This document shows, one piece after another, positions 10,084 through 18,356 of a stretch of DNA of 52,191 nt. Source of the stretch: Flavobacteriales bacterium UBA7612. Its GTDB lineage: Bacteria > Bacteroidota > Bacteroidia > Flavobacteriales > Weeksellaceae. Location: assembly GCA_002484335.1 (NCBI GenBank), contig DLJQ01000024.1:1-52191 (forward strand). Reading direction: 5' to 3'. The notes below the pieces were generated by a model. The model worked only from the letters and a program-made list of their open reading frames with translations, ran no database searches and was not told the DNA's origin. The number at the start of each line of letters is the position of its first letter. Position 1 is the stretch's first letter. The position numbers were made by a program, and so were the translations under genes.

Positions 10084-10899
10084 TTATTTTCTATTTTCTT
10101 CTATTAAATACTTGGTTGCACCAGCATCATAATAACGTAGTGTAATAATAGAATTTTCTAAGGATGTCCAATTAGTACCATTCTTTAAAATAATGGTTGT
10201 ACCTGTTCCTCCATTTGCCAATGTATAAGGATCATTTCCACCACCACCAATTAAGGTAATTCTATCATTGTGTTTTACATTATTAAGTTCTGAAAAAGAA
10301 ATTTCTGCTGTTGTATCAGCACTTGGTAATTGTACCATTTTACCAATTTCACCATCTACAATAATAGTATTTGAAGTAGCCTTTATAGGTTCAGAAAAAG
10401 TTAAATTTCCTTCATAATAACCAGGGAACTGAGATGTTTTACCATCTGCTTGCCAATTTAATGTAAAATAAGTTCCTTCATTGTTACTTGTATAACTTGG
10501 AACTAATTGCATTGGAGTACAAGGAGTTCCTTCTACAATATAACCTAGTTTATCACATGATCCAATTAAAAGAATTGAATCTACTCCAGTCCAATCTTCT
10601 AAAAATTCTAATGCTTCAACTGTACCACCTGGATGTTGTGTTGCAAATTTAGGTTCACGAGAAAATGCATCAGGATCTCCTGTAGATTCCCAAGAAGCAT
10701 CTCCTTTAGACGATGTGTGGTAAACTGTATGCATTCTAGCGTTTGCTGCAAGTACAAAATCATTGATAAAACGAATCCCTTTTTCATCTCTTGATGGAAA
10801 TTGAATAATGTCAGCAACAGCGATGATTATAATTTCTTTTTTGAAATTAGTAGGACCTCCTGGTGCTTTTCCTTCTGGTCTTTTTAAATTTGGACGCAT
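10084..10899 (-). CDS. Putative major tail (tube) protein
   Basis: A 271-aa protein immediately downstream of the capsid gene and upstream of the tape measure, the standard place for the major tail protein. The N-terminal 160 residues have a compact alpha/beta pattern with a stretch around FLEDWTGVDSILLIGSCD. After about residue 180 a Gly/Thr-rich beta segment follows that resembles the C-terminal segment of the capsid protein in style (both contain isolated beta units about nucleating a decoration-like domain). No catalytic motif is visible. The tail-tube call rests mainly on gene order and general character. Confidence 0.6.
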   Translation of the reverse strand: MRPNLKRPEGKAPGGPTNFKKEIIIIAVADIIQFPSRDEKGIRFINDFVLAANARMHTVYHTSSKGDASWESTGDPDAFSREPKFATQHPGGTVEALEFLEDWTGVDSILLIGSCDKLGYIVEGTPCTPMQLVPSYTSNNEGTYFTLNWQADGKTSQFPGYYEGNLTFSEPIKATSNTIIVDGEIGKMVQLPSADTTAEISFSELNNVKHNDRITLIGGGGNDPYTLANGGTGTTIILKNGTNWTSLENSIITLRYYDAGATKYLIEENRK

Positions 10900-10962
10900 A
10901 GTCTTATTTTTTTAATTAACGTTTAAGAAAAAGTAACTACCTAAGTAGTTACTTTTAAAAAT

Positions 10963-13104
10963 TTATTCTGAAATATTTTTGGCAATTTCATACCATGATC
11001 CTTCAATAAATACTAATTGAATATAATCATCAGATTTTTTTAGAACTACATCTGCATTTATTGCTATTGCATCTGATTTTTTTACAGTTAATTCTGCTAT
11101 ATCAGAACCATAAATAGTTATTTTTTTATTCTCAATTCCATTGATAATAGTTAATAAATCTTTTGCTTCTGATCCATTGAATTTAAATTCTGTAGCATTA
11201 ACAGCATCTATTGCAGTATTATCAAAATTGATTTTATCAGAAATAGATGGTGCTGAAGCTGTACGCTTAATTTCTTTGAATTTACCTTCTCCTAAAGCTA
11301 ATAGGGTTAAAGTACCTCCAGTTTTCAAATTAAAATCAGTTGTTAAATCTAATAGTTCTCCTTTTTTTATTTTTACTTCAGCTCCTAAAGATGTATTTCC
11401 TTGAATTTTTATGACTTGTCCAGAAGCTACATCTGCTAGTTCTGTAATATCTGTTTTAAATTCGGAATCAATTTTTGCAGTTGAATAATACATTTTAATG
11501 ATTCCTGATGTGTTATCATAAGCAGGGAATGATACATCTTTTCCGAAAATAGGCATGTCATTTGTAAAAACTACTTGATTAGCATATTTATTAACATGCG
11601 TTTTTGATAGCTTAATACCGATGTATTGAAGACGAATACCTAATTTATAATCTGCAAATGCATAAGTATCTCGCTTGTCATGACCTAGTGTAAATTGATT
11701 AGCTTCTTCTGGTAAGAAACTTAATTGATCAATATTTTTGGATAAAGTCAAATAGAAAAAATCAGAATTGACCATATCAGGCACAGCTTGTAATTTGATA
11801 TTTGGACGGTCTTTCACGTAGTCTATTGTAGATTTGAAAATACCTCTTTGATTATCTAATACTACTACCTGACTGTTTCCTAATGCTTGTTGATAAGCTA
11901 ATTTCCAAGCTGCAGACATTCCTATTTCTAAACCTTGAAGTTTTAAATATTCTTCTGGAATTAGCTTGATAAAGTTCTCAACATAATCTACAATATTTTC
12001 TAATGTTGGAGCACCTAAAGAAAATGGTTGTAAAATATTTCTTGTGTTGATAGCTCTATATAATTGAATTAATAATCCATCTTGAGCATTTACAGAATTA
12101 CCTGCTCTGTTATCAGGTGTTGGAACATAAATACCATTAATTTGAGCATTACGATCCTCCAACATTCTTTGTTTGATTGTTTCTGAAAGAATCCAACCAA
12201 TAAAAGACATCTTCCAAGGATGTGAACCATCTAAATTATAGATATTAGCTATCCATGTGTTTTCTAATGTTTGAAGTTGTGGTCCAGAAAATTCTAAATC
12301 AATTTTCTTAGGATAAACTTCTCCAATTTCTACAGAAATATTAAAACCTCCTTTTGCTGCCCATGTACTTGAACGTGCTTGAGTAACTTCTCCAAATGTA
12401 ATTGAAGCTGTTGTAATACGATCTCTAACGCCTGTAGTTTGTGACCACTCTGCAGGTAAAGATTCAAATTCATTAAAGAAGGTTACTAAAACAGTTGGAT
12501 TTTGACGAATAAAATGTTCTACATCACCTTGTAGTACGGGAATATTTTCTTTATTCCAATCTGTTGCTTTTGCAGAACCACTCATTGCTCTCTGATTCCA
12601 AGATCTGTGTTCAACAGCTTGATAATCTAAATTTTGACCAAATAAGTGTGTAGCTGTATGCTTTGGTAAAGCATTTACACCATAAGGAGTTAAATTCATA
12701 GCATTTTGAATAACTGCTGCAGGATTATCTCCAATAGATTCTTTAGCCATTTCTGTATTTTGTTTTTGTAAATTTCTTATAGTTGCAGTTGCTTGAGCTT
12801 CTAATGGTTGTTCTACTGCATTTGTTTCAGAAGTTTCTTCTGTAGCATTTACGACACCATTAATTTCCTCTAAAACTACTCTTAACTCTTCTGAAGCTTG
12901 ATTGCCTTCAGTTTCCTTTTTTAATTCAGCATTAAGGCCATCAAATAAAGCTTGAGCTTTTTCTACGCCTATTTGTTGTTCAATTTTTTCTCGCTGATCT
13001 TCAGACAATGCGATTTCATTATCTTTTACTTCAATTTTCTCAATGCCTAATATTTTCATTAACCATTTAGATGAAGTTTGCATTTTAATCCAATTAAAAT
13101 TCAT
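10963..13104 (-). CDS. Major capsid protein with scaffold-like N-terminal region
   Basis: A 713-aa protein just downstream of the prohead protease. The first ~130 residues are acidic and helical (rich in E, Q, A), like a scaffolding delta-domain. From about residue 140 a long mixed alpha/beta region follows, including strands around TWAAKGGFNISVEIGEVYPKK, with the length and position of an HK97-type major capsid protein. The last ~160 residues are beta-rich and could be a surface decoration domain. The adjacent protease probably removes the scaffold region during maturation; that step is inferred from known HK97-like phages. Confidence 0.75.
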   Translation of the reverse strand: MNFNWIKMQTSSKWLMKILGIEKIEVKDNEIALSEDQREKIEQQIGVEKAQALFDGLNAELKKETEGNQASEELRVVLEEINGVVNATEETSETNAVEQPLEAQATATIRNLQKQNTEMAKESIGDNPAAVIQNAMNLTPYGVNALPKHTATHLFGQNLDYQAVEHRSWNQRAMSGSAKATDWNKENIPVLQGDVEHFIRQNPTVLVTFFNEFESLPAEWSQTTGVRDRITTASITFGEVTQARSSTWAAKGGFNISVEIGEVYPKKIDLEFSGPQLQTLENTWIANIYNLDGSHPWKMSFIGWILSETIKQRMLEDRNAQINGIYVPTPDNRAGNSVNAQDGLLIQLYRAINTRNILQPFSLGAPTLENIVDYVENFIKLIPEEYLKLQGLEIGMSAAWKLAYQQALGNSQVVVLDNQRGIFKSTIDYVKDRPNIKLQAVPDMVNSDFFYLTLSKNIDQLSFLPEEANQFTLGHDKRDTYAFADYKLGIRLQYIGIKLSKTHVNKYANQVVFTNDMPIFGKDVSFPAYDNTSGIIKMYYSTAKIDSEFKTDITELADVASGQVIKIQGNTSLGAEVKIKKGELLDLTTDFNLKTGGTLTLLALGEGKFKEIKRTASAPSISDKINFDNTAIDAVNATEFKFNGSEAKDLLTIINGIENKKITIYGSDIAELTVKKSDAIAINADVVLKKSDDYIQLVFIEGSWYEIAKNISE

Positions 13105-13117
13105 AAGAAATATTTTA

Positions 13118-13981
13118 TTAATTATTGTTGTATTTTATTTCAGATAGTACATCTATCATTTCAATAGCATCTTGTAAATTTCCAATGCTATCGATTAATC
13201 CATATTTTAATGCATCATCTGCATTAAATGTGCGTCCATTCAAAATACCTTCTATTGATAAGTCCAACTTTGGTCTATTTGCTTTTACAGCATTTTGAAA
13301 TTGTAGAGCTAAAGGGTTTAAAGATTCTGATTTTAAAGAATCATAATTACCTTCTAAGGCTTCTATGATTGGTTTATTTTTCCAATCAGATAAATCAGAA
13401 TAAACTTCATGTTCTTCTAATCCTGCCATTTCTAAAGCTTTTTTATACCCATAGAAAGTTGCAACAACTCCAATAGAACCAAAACGAGCAGATATATTAT
13501 TAGAAGCCATTTTATGATCTGCAAGAATATCTGTTGCCCATTCTCCTAAAGACAATGCTTGATCACACAAAGCAACTACAGGTTTTTTCTTTTTAGCTGC
13601 AAAATCAATAAATGGATTAATAGCAGGAACAGCACCACCTGGTGTATTTGTTTTTAGAATAATTCCTTTTACAGAATCATCATTATTGTATTTATTTAGT
13701 CTATTTGCTATACTTTCAGCACCATAATTAGAACAAGTATCATATAATGTAACTGGTCCTATTAATTCTACAATTGCGTAAGTAGAATTTTGTTTCTTAC
13801 TATCGTTTGTAATTGTATCACCATATTCATTGGCTAAATAGCTTATTGCTTCTGGTTTTTCTCCAAAAGATTTAGCATTAAATTGCCCTTCTAAAAACTG
13901 ATTGGCTATTTTTGAGTAATATCTTGTACTTTGTAAATCGAATGCCCAAAGGCTGTTTTGTAATTCGAATAATACCTTCAT
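13118..13981 (-). CDS. Prohead maturation protease, S49 (SppA-like) family
   Basis: A 287-aa S49-family peptidase without signal peptide. Visible family motifs are the TPGGAVPA loop (about 111-118), the candidate nucleophile Ser region in ALSLGEWATD (about 141-150) and the family's hallmark GSIGVV (about 167-172), followed by a Gly-Tyr-Lys-rich segment. Phage S49 proteases, such as lambda C, cleave scaffold and portal or capsid tails during head maturation. It sits 13 bases upstream of the capsid gene in the same direction, which supports that role. A variant late motif (GCGTCAGTAA) lies about 40 bases before its start. Confidence 0.85.
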   Translation of the reverse strand: MKVLFELQNSLWAFDLQSTRYYSKIANQFLEGQFNAKSFGEKPEAISYLANEYGDTITNDSKKQNSTYAIVELIGPVTLYDTCSNYGAESIANRLNKYNNDDSVKGIILKTNTPGGAVPAINPFIDFAAKKKKPVVALCDQALSLGEWATDILADHKMASNNISARFGSIGVVATFYGYKKALEMAGLEEHEVYSDLSDWKNKPIIEALEGNYDSLKSESLNPLALQFQNAVKANRPKLDLSIEGILNGRTFNADDALKYGLIDSIGNLQDAIEMIDVLSEIKYNNN

Positions 13982-14020
13982 TGTATAGTATTTGAAGGCA
14001 ATTTAATTTCATTATATTTG

Positions 14021-14034
14021 AAGATTACTGACGC
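14021..14034 (-). promoter_or_regulatory. Variant late motif before the protease-capsid unit
   Basis: The minus strand reads CATGCGTCAGTAATC immediately next to the PutAbiC start codon and about 40 bases before the protease ATG at 13981. It resembles the TGTGTCAAYAA sites at other late units (one or two differences). Weak alone, meaningful only with the others. Confidence 0.3.
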
Positions 14035-14808
14035 ATGAAAAAGATGAATAAATTATTAAAAAGAGTTGCATTTGGGATATTGATAATTTCACCATTTGCA
14101 TTTGTTATTACAGTTGGACAATTTTTAAGAACAACAGGCTTTAGTTTTAATATAGATATAGGTATTTTAAATGATTTTGGAGGTTTTGTAGGGGGGGTAT
14201 TTGGAAGTTTATTAACTTTTTCAAGTACTTTACTTTTAATTTATAGTATTAATAAACAACAATTAGAAATTGATAAATTAAAAGATAAGGAGGATGAAAA
14301 AGATTTTTATAATCAATTAATTATTTTTTTAGATTTATATAGATCAAAAAGTAGAGGATATCTAATTGGTGATAATATTCCTAAATCAAATTATGAAAAT
14401 CAATTTCAATATTATTTAAAATCTTTTAAAGGAAGATATGATTTACTTCAAAAAAAAGATATTTTAAAAGAAAGTTATTTCAATAAAGATATTCAAAGCA
14501 AACTAAATGATGTTAATTCTCTTAATATTATAAATGAGATGCAAACTGATTTAATTTTTATTTTTAAGTATGTTGACGGAAATAAATATGGTGAAAAATA
14601 TTATCAAATATTAAGAATGTTTATTCTAAAAGAAGAATTTATAATTTTATATTTTTATTGTTTACTATTATTGGTAGAATCTAAATTATATTTTAATCTA
14701 GAGAATGAGAAATTTGTTTACAATTTTTACAAAAAAATGGAATTAGATAAATACTTAAGTGATGATTTTTTTAATTCAATAATGCATGATAGATTTTTAA
14801 TAAATTAA
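14035..14808 (+). CDS. PutAbiC-like membrane protein, putative phage-exclusion moron
   Basis: A 257-aa protein with two N-terminal membrane segments (about 10-30 and 48-70), then a charged helix (QQLEIDKLKDKEDEKDFYNQ) and a soluble alpha-helical domain. The second helix with FGGFVGGVFGSLLTFSS, followed by a Gln/Glu coiled coil and a phenylalanine-rich FYNQLIIFLDLYRS segment, matches the layout of putative abortive infection proteins (PutAbiC, Pfam PF16872). It points against the late genes, between the protease and a second cargo block, and has its own terminator. Role in blocking superinfecting phages is inferred from family and position. Confidence 0.7.
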   Translation: MKKMNKLLKRVAFGILIISPFAFVITVGQFLRTTGFSFNIDIGILNDFGGFVGGVFGSLLTFSSTLLLIYSINKQQLEIDKLKDKEDEKDFYNQLIIFLDLYRSKSRGYLIGDNIPKSNYENQFQYYLKSFKGRYDLLQKKDILKESYFNKDIQSKLNDVNSLNIINEMQTDLIFIFKYVDGNKYGEKYYQILRMFILKEEFIILYFYCLLLLVESKLYFNLENEKFVYNFYKKMELDKYLSDDFFNSIMHDRFLIN

Positions 14809-14829
14809 CGCCCAATAAAGGGCGTTTTT
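14807..14829. terminator. Terminator after the PutAbiC-like gene
   Basis: Stem AACGCCC (14807-14813), loop AATAAA, GGGCGTT (14820-14826), then T residues on the plus strand. It overlaps the stop codon of the plus-strand gene and ends just before the stop of the convergent 116-aa gene. Confidence 0.85.
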
Positions 14830-14831
14830 AA

Positions 14832-15182
14832 TTATATATTCATTTTATTTGAAATTCTTTCTGTTCTCTTTTGGTTATTAATTCTGAGTTTATCTATAGC
14901 TTCTGGTTCTGCCATTGCTAAAGAATTAAAAATACTTTGAAATTCAGTTAAAATAATATTCCCATCTCGTAAATATGCATAATCTCCATTATCAAAATAA
15001 CCTATAAAATCTTGTTGAACATCTTTTACAACATTGGAGATATGAGCAGGATTATCGGTTTTTAGAATAATATTTAGGATAGTACCTATAATTTCTTGTT
15101 CTAAAATAAGTGTTTGGTTATTGATTTTTTGTTGATGTACATCTAATGTACTGTTGTTTGTTTTTGACATAATCGTTGACAT
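14832..15182 (-). CDS. 116-aa protein, weakly DnaB-N-terminal-like
   Basis: A small protein beginning MSTIMSKTNN. The segment LEQEIIGTILNIIL, then a Asp-Phe pair (QQDFIGYF) and LTEFQSIFNSL, loosely follows the N-terminal domain of DnaB helicases (EQAVLGALL..DF..Y..IF), but the protein ends there with no helicase domain. If real, it might interact with replication proteins; this is a guess. The ATG at 15182 is preferred over an upstream one at 15215, because the latter lies inside a T-run and terminator-like structure. The start codon region AUGUCAACGA is complementary to an internal part of the upstream RNA element. Confidence 0.6.
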   Translation of the reverse strand: MSTIMSKTNNSTLDVHQQKINNQTLILEQEIIGTILNIILKTDNPAHISNVVKDVQQDFIGYFDNGDYAYLRDGNIILTEFQSIFNSLAMAEPEAIDKLRINNQKRTERISNKMNI

Positions 15183-15190
15183 TTTTATGA

Positions 15191-15310
15191 TAAAAAAAAG
15201 GTAGGTCACCGTCAACGAACATCATACGATGAAGTCTTGGGACTTGCACCCATATGCCTACCATTATATTTTTAAGATTTTTTTTCATTTGATGTATGAA
15301 TTCGTTGACA
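15191..15310 (-). ncRNA. Candidate structured leader RNA with switch-like pairings
   Basis: Downstream of a good promoter, the minus strand carries a closing stem GGTAGG/CCTACC (15257-15262 with 15200-15205) ending in eight T, with an inner hairpin TGGG-TGCAAGT-CCCA and a second CATC-GTAT-GATG. The element is more GC-rich than its surroundings. UUCGUUGAC inside it (15211-15219) is fully complementary to GUCAACGAA at the RNA 5' end (15301-15309) and, over 8 nt, to GUCAACGA overlapping the downstream start codon (15173-15180). This suggests mutually exclusive structures governing termination or start-codon access of the 116-aa gene. Not a tRNA: the T-loop-like arm is out of order and the length is 63 nt. 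Confidence 0.5.
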
Positions 15311-15312
15311 AA

Positions 15313-15346
15313 GCAAAGATAATAAAATAAAAAAGAGTTATGCAAA
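15313..15346 (-). promoter_or_regulatory. Bacteroidota-type promoter of the leader RNA
   Basis: On the minus strand TTTG (15343-15346), a 21-base spacer and TATCTTTGC (15313-15321) match the Bacteroidota sigma consensus TTTG-N19-21-TAnnTTTG. Transcription would start near 15305. The -33 element lies within the terminator hairpin of the upstream gene. Confidence 0.6.
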
Positions 15347-15357
15347 TGCATAACTCT
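15325..15357 (-). terminator. Terminator of the PIN-exported protein operon
   Basis: AGAGTTATGCA (15334-15344) and TGCATAACTCT (15347-15357) form a palindrome followed on the minus strand by a T-rich run, just downstream of the stop at 15364. Confidence 0.75.
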
Positions 15358-15363
15358 AAAAGT

Positions 15364-16110
15364 TTATTTTTTGTATTTATCGAAGAAATCAAGTAATGAT
15401 TTGATATGACTCCTTGTCTTCTTATTAATTTTATTATCACTTGCTTTCGTATCACTTTCGAAACGAATATCAACGTCTTGTTCACTATTAGCAATTTTTC
15501 GTAAAATTTCAATTTCTTCATCACTAAGTAAATTACTAGAATATTCTTTTACTTTTCCAGCATTTAATACTTTTGTTTCTGGTTTTGAAATTGGAAAATC
15601 AATAACTTTATTATTTACGATAAATTTTACTTTATCATGAAAAACCCAATTACTTCCAAAATAACGAATGTTTAGAAATATCAAAGCTTTACCTTCTTTG
15701 TAAGATATGTAAGGGTCTAAAATAAAATCTGTACGCCATGCATTTTTTGGATGTATAAAATATCTGCCTTTGAATTTATCAAAATCAAATTCGTATTCTT
15801 TATTTTCTTTCGGATTTAATGTAGAAATATCTTGAAAATCAAAACTAGTTTTTGGAAAATTCAATTTTGATATAGAATCTTTTTTAATTTTCACTTGTTC
15901 TATAAGTTCTGTGTCTTTTGTTTTTTCTTCAATTTTAGTTAATTCACTTAACCATAGTTCACGTTCTTCATCTGATTTTAAATTCGTAAATAATTTATTT
16001 ACAGAATTGAACATTACCCTATTTAAAGTATCTTTTTCAGTGGTTTGAGTTTCCTGAGGAAATGCCGAAATTGTAATTGTCAGCAATAAAAAGGAAAGAA
16101 ATTTTTTCAT
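15364..16110 (-). CDS. Exported protein of unknown function, cargo operon
   Basis: A 248-aa protein with a clear signal peptide (MKKFLSFLLLTITISAFPQ, cleavage near residue 19) followed by a charged helical region and a beta-rich second half. There is no lipobox Cys, so it is probably periplasmic or secreted. It lies 3 bases after the PIN-like nuclease gene, so the two are co-transcribed. An exported partner for a cytoplasmic nuclease is odd; it may be an independent lysogenic-conversion gene. I do not recognise the family. Confidence 0.65.
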   Translation of the reverse strand: MKKFLSFLLLTITISAFPQETQTTEKDTLNRVMFNSVNKLFTNLKSDEERELWLSELTKIEEKTKDTELIEQVKIKKDSISKLNFPKTSFDFQDISTLNPKENKEYEFDFDKFKGRYFIHPKNAWRTDFILDPYISYKEGKALIFLNIRYFGSNWVFHDKVKFIVNNKVIDFPISKPETKVLNAGKVKEYSSNLLSDEEIEILRKIANSEQDVDIRFESDTKASDNKINKKTRSHIKSLLDFFDKYKK

Positions 16111-16113
16111 GAA

Positions 16114-17430
16114 TTAAAATTTATTATTTTTAATGTATATTTTAAGATTGTATATAATTTCATCAAGTATTAGTGAGGGAATAACAAACTCTTTTGAATC
16201 ATTAATCTTGATTTTTCTAACTATCATTATCTTAAATTCTTGTATGGAAATATTATTTTCTAATAATAATAAATATATTTTTAGAGTTTTTTCATTTAAT
16301 TGTTTTAGTTCAATTTTGTCTAATTCAATTCCACTACTTATTAATAAACTAATTAATTTAGAAAAATGGAAGTTTTCTATTTTATTACTATCATTAACTT
16401 GTGATATACTTGGATATAATACTCCATATTCATCTTCTATATTTCCATAAATATTAGAATCGAATAGTTTATCAAAATAGCTAGGACTCGGTTTATTGGA
16501 ATAACTATCCTCTAAAACATCATGATCTATATTATAAATATCTGGTAAGTATCTTTCAGCATCAATAATATGTAATATTTGATTAGTATTATTATAAGAA
16601 TTATAAACGTAATGCATTACTGTTTTTTTGTCTGAATGAAACCAATCACTTTTAGTACTGTCATATGTTAGAAAAATCACACTCTTATTTAAAATTTTAA
16701 TATTTTTTAAAATTTCATGATAAATAATAAAGTCTCCTTCTTTATTTATTTCTTTATCTATATCACTACATCCAGGAAAACGTAAATCTATATTTTTTTC
16801 AATAGGTGTACTTTTTAATGATACTTCTAATTCAGAAAAATGTTTTTTTATAATTGAAATTTCATTTTCATCTAAATCATCAAGAATATGGCATCCCAAA
16901 ATAAGATCTAAATATTCATCATTTGAAAAAATATCAAATTGATATTTTTTTTGAAAATCTTCTTCAAAGAATTTATTTAAGCCTTCAAATTCTTTATCAA
17001 TTTGTTCTATTTTTTCTGTAATATCTTTTTGGTCATTAATGATATATTTACTTTGATTTTTAAAATTATTAAATTGTTTAATAACATCATATAATGATTT
17101 TAATGTAGGTTTTATTTTTGAAGAATTAAACCCTTTAATAGTTTTTTCACGATTCTTAATAAATTCTTTTTGAACGTGTCTAGTAATATAAATTCTTTCT
17201 TTATTTTCTTTAATATAACTAAAAAATTTTTTTCTCGACTCTAATGAAATTTCATAATATTTCAATAAAAAATTAGTATCAACAAAAATTGGATAATTAT
17301 TTTTTTCTGAAATAATTTCTTTAGATTCTTTATCAAATTTTTTTAAACATTCCCAGTATTCATTTAATGATTTTATTTCTCGTTTTGCCTTAAATGAAAA
17401 TTCATCAGATATCAATTCTATTTTACTCAT
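16114..17430 (-). CDS. PIN_8-like (PIN domain) nuclease, putative defence protein
   Basis: A 438-aa protein. The N-terminal part has the PIN signature YPIFVDTNFLLKYY with Asp51, then Glu89 in HVQKEF, and later VIFLTYDSTKSDW (about 250-262), which corresponds to the D-D-W motif of large PIN_8-type domains. These acidic residues form the metal-dependent nuclease centre in PIN proteins, usually cutting RNA. The last ~140 residues are helical and may be regulatory. It heads a two-gene minus-strand cargo operon between terminators, within the structural region, so it is a good candidate anti-phage gene. Substrate and trigger are unknown. Confidence 0.7.
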   Translation of the reverse strand: MSKIELISDEFSFKAKREIKSLNEYWECLKKFDKESKEIISEKNNYPIFVDTNFLLKYYEISLESRKKFFSYIKENKERIYITRHVQKEFIKNREKTIKGFNSSKIKPTLKSLYDVIKQFNNFKNQSKYIINDQKDITEKIEQIDKEFEGLNKFFEEDFQKKYQFDIFSNDEYLDLILGCHILDDLDENEISIIKKHFSELEVSLKSTPIEKNIDLRFPGCSDIDKEINKEGDFIIYHEILKNIKILNKSVIFLTYDSTKSDWFHSDKKTVMHYVYNSYNNTNQILHIIDAERYLPDIYNIDHDVLEDSYSNKPSPSYFDKLFDSNIYGNIEDEYGVLYPSISQVNDSNKIENFHFSKLISLLISSGIELDKIELKQLNEKTLKIYLLLLENNISIQEFKIMIVRKIKINDSKEFVIPSLILDEIIYNLKIYIKNNKF

Positions 17431-17506
17431 CGTATTAATTATTTTTTTTTAAAACTTATAAAAGTAAATAATAAAAATAATATCAAATTATGGTTTTCCG
17501 TAAAAT

Positions 17507-17532
17507 AAAACCCACTCATTTGAGTGGGTTTT
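17507..17532. terminator. Bidirectional terminator at the cargo boundary
   Basis: AAAACCCACTCA (17507-17518) and TGAGTGGGTTTT (17521-17532) form a long palindrome with A and T tracts on both ends. It closes the connector operon and insulates the PIN operon downstream. Confidence 0.88.
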
Positions 17533-17533
17533 A

Positions 17534-17677
17534 TTAATCTTTGTAAACAGCTTGAAATAAAACTGAATTCATACCAAACATTCCGCCTGCAAGTTTATAA
17601 CCTTTGTCTAAATATTCGTTAACTTTTTTTTCAAGTTCTGAAGAATTTCTATGAAAAAGGATTTTGTAATCTGACAT
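17534..17677 (-). CDS. DUF1737-like 47-aa protein
   Basis: Short frame encoding MSDYKILFHRNSSELEKKVN... with YLDKGYKLAGG and ending VLFQAVYKD. The pattern of an initial strand, a helix E-L-E-K-K-V-N, a G-Y/W-x-L-x-G-G turn and a final F-Q-A-V strand is the DUF1737 fold, found in many phages and bacteria, function unknown. It begins 3 bases after the stop of the preceding gene and ends at the terminator, as the last gene of the connector operon. Confidence 0.7.
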   Translation of the reverse strand: MSDYKILFHRNSSELEKKVNEYLDKGYKLAGGMFGMNSVLFQAVYKD

Positions 17678-17679
17678 AA

Positions 17680-17955
17680 CTAATATAATTGATTAAATTT
17701 TTCATTTTCTATAATTCCTATTTGATATCGCCCCACTTTATTATATATATCTTCATCTATTTCAATTCCTAAATAATAAAAAGGAAATTCCATACTTGAA
17801 TTATATTCTGTTAAATGGTCAATAACCAATTGGTCAAAGTTTTTTTGATGAAGTAAAATCATATATTCTTCATCTAATTTTTTATCAGTAATAAAATCTT
17901 TTAAAGTTTTAAAAGTAATAGGGAAGAGTTCATAAATAGAAATTTTAGGTGTCAT
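17680..17955 (-). CDS. Hypothetical 91-aa phage protein
   Basis: Small acidic protein (ISIYELFPITFKTLKDFITD...) with a helical centre and no recognised motif. It is encoded between the presumed head-tail connector genes and the DUF1737-like gene in the same direction with short spacing. Could be a minor structural or assembly protein. Confidence 0.6.
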   Translation of the reverse strand: MTPKISIYELFPITFKTLKDFITDKKLDEEYMILLHQKNFDQLVIDHLTEYNSSMEFPFYYLGIEIDEDIYNKVGRYQIGIIENEKFNQLY

Positions 17956-17974
17956 TTATTTTTTTTCTAAAATA

Positions 17975-18352
17975 CTAAATATTTTCTAACTTCTTCATTT
18001 CTTCTATAACTGTATCAGTATAACCAAAAGATATTTCTGAAATAATATTATTTAGATGTCCAAATACAATTTGATTATAAATAGGATAGTTTTTCTTTTT
18101 AATAATACCATTTTTAGTATTACGAGTTTTCATGTCAACAAATCTGTGTAATTTTAATAGTGAAAATGTTGCACGAAAATCAGATACATTTAATGCTAAT
18201 AAATTAAATTTTGGATTAGAAAAATCGTTTTCTTTCATCCTTTCTTTTTGTGCTTGGATTATTGATTTTCCTTCAGTAGTAAGAACACGTTTTATAAATC
18301 TTTTTTTAAGAACATGATCAGCATTATCTTTTCTTAATTCAATTAAATTCAT
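17975..18352 (-). CDS. Putative head-tail connector/tail completion protein
   Basis: A 125-aa basic helical protein starting MNLIELRKDNADHVLKK. The frame is open further up to an ATG at 18385, but the start at 18352 lies 4 bases after the end of the upstream gene, which fits the tight operon. It has a conserved-looking basic stretch (NTKNGIIKKKNYPIYNQ) near the C-terminus. Gene order (portal, connectors, then capsid) suggests a neck or tail-completion role. No family motif was recognised. Confidence 0.6.
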   Translation of the reverse strand: MNLIELRKDNADHVLKKRFIKRVLTTEGKSIIQAQKERMKENDFSNPKFNLLALNVSDFRATFSLLKLHRFVDMKTRNTKNGIIKKKNYPIYNQIVFGHLNNIISEISFGYTDTVIEEMKKLENI

Positions 18353-18356
18353 AAAA

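Noticed and set aside
15200..15262. Possible tRNA in the structured RNA element
   Set aside because: Closing stem and a T-arm-like loop exist, but arm order is wrong, anticodon arm is absent and only 63 nt; kept as a structured RNA instead.
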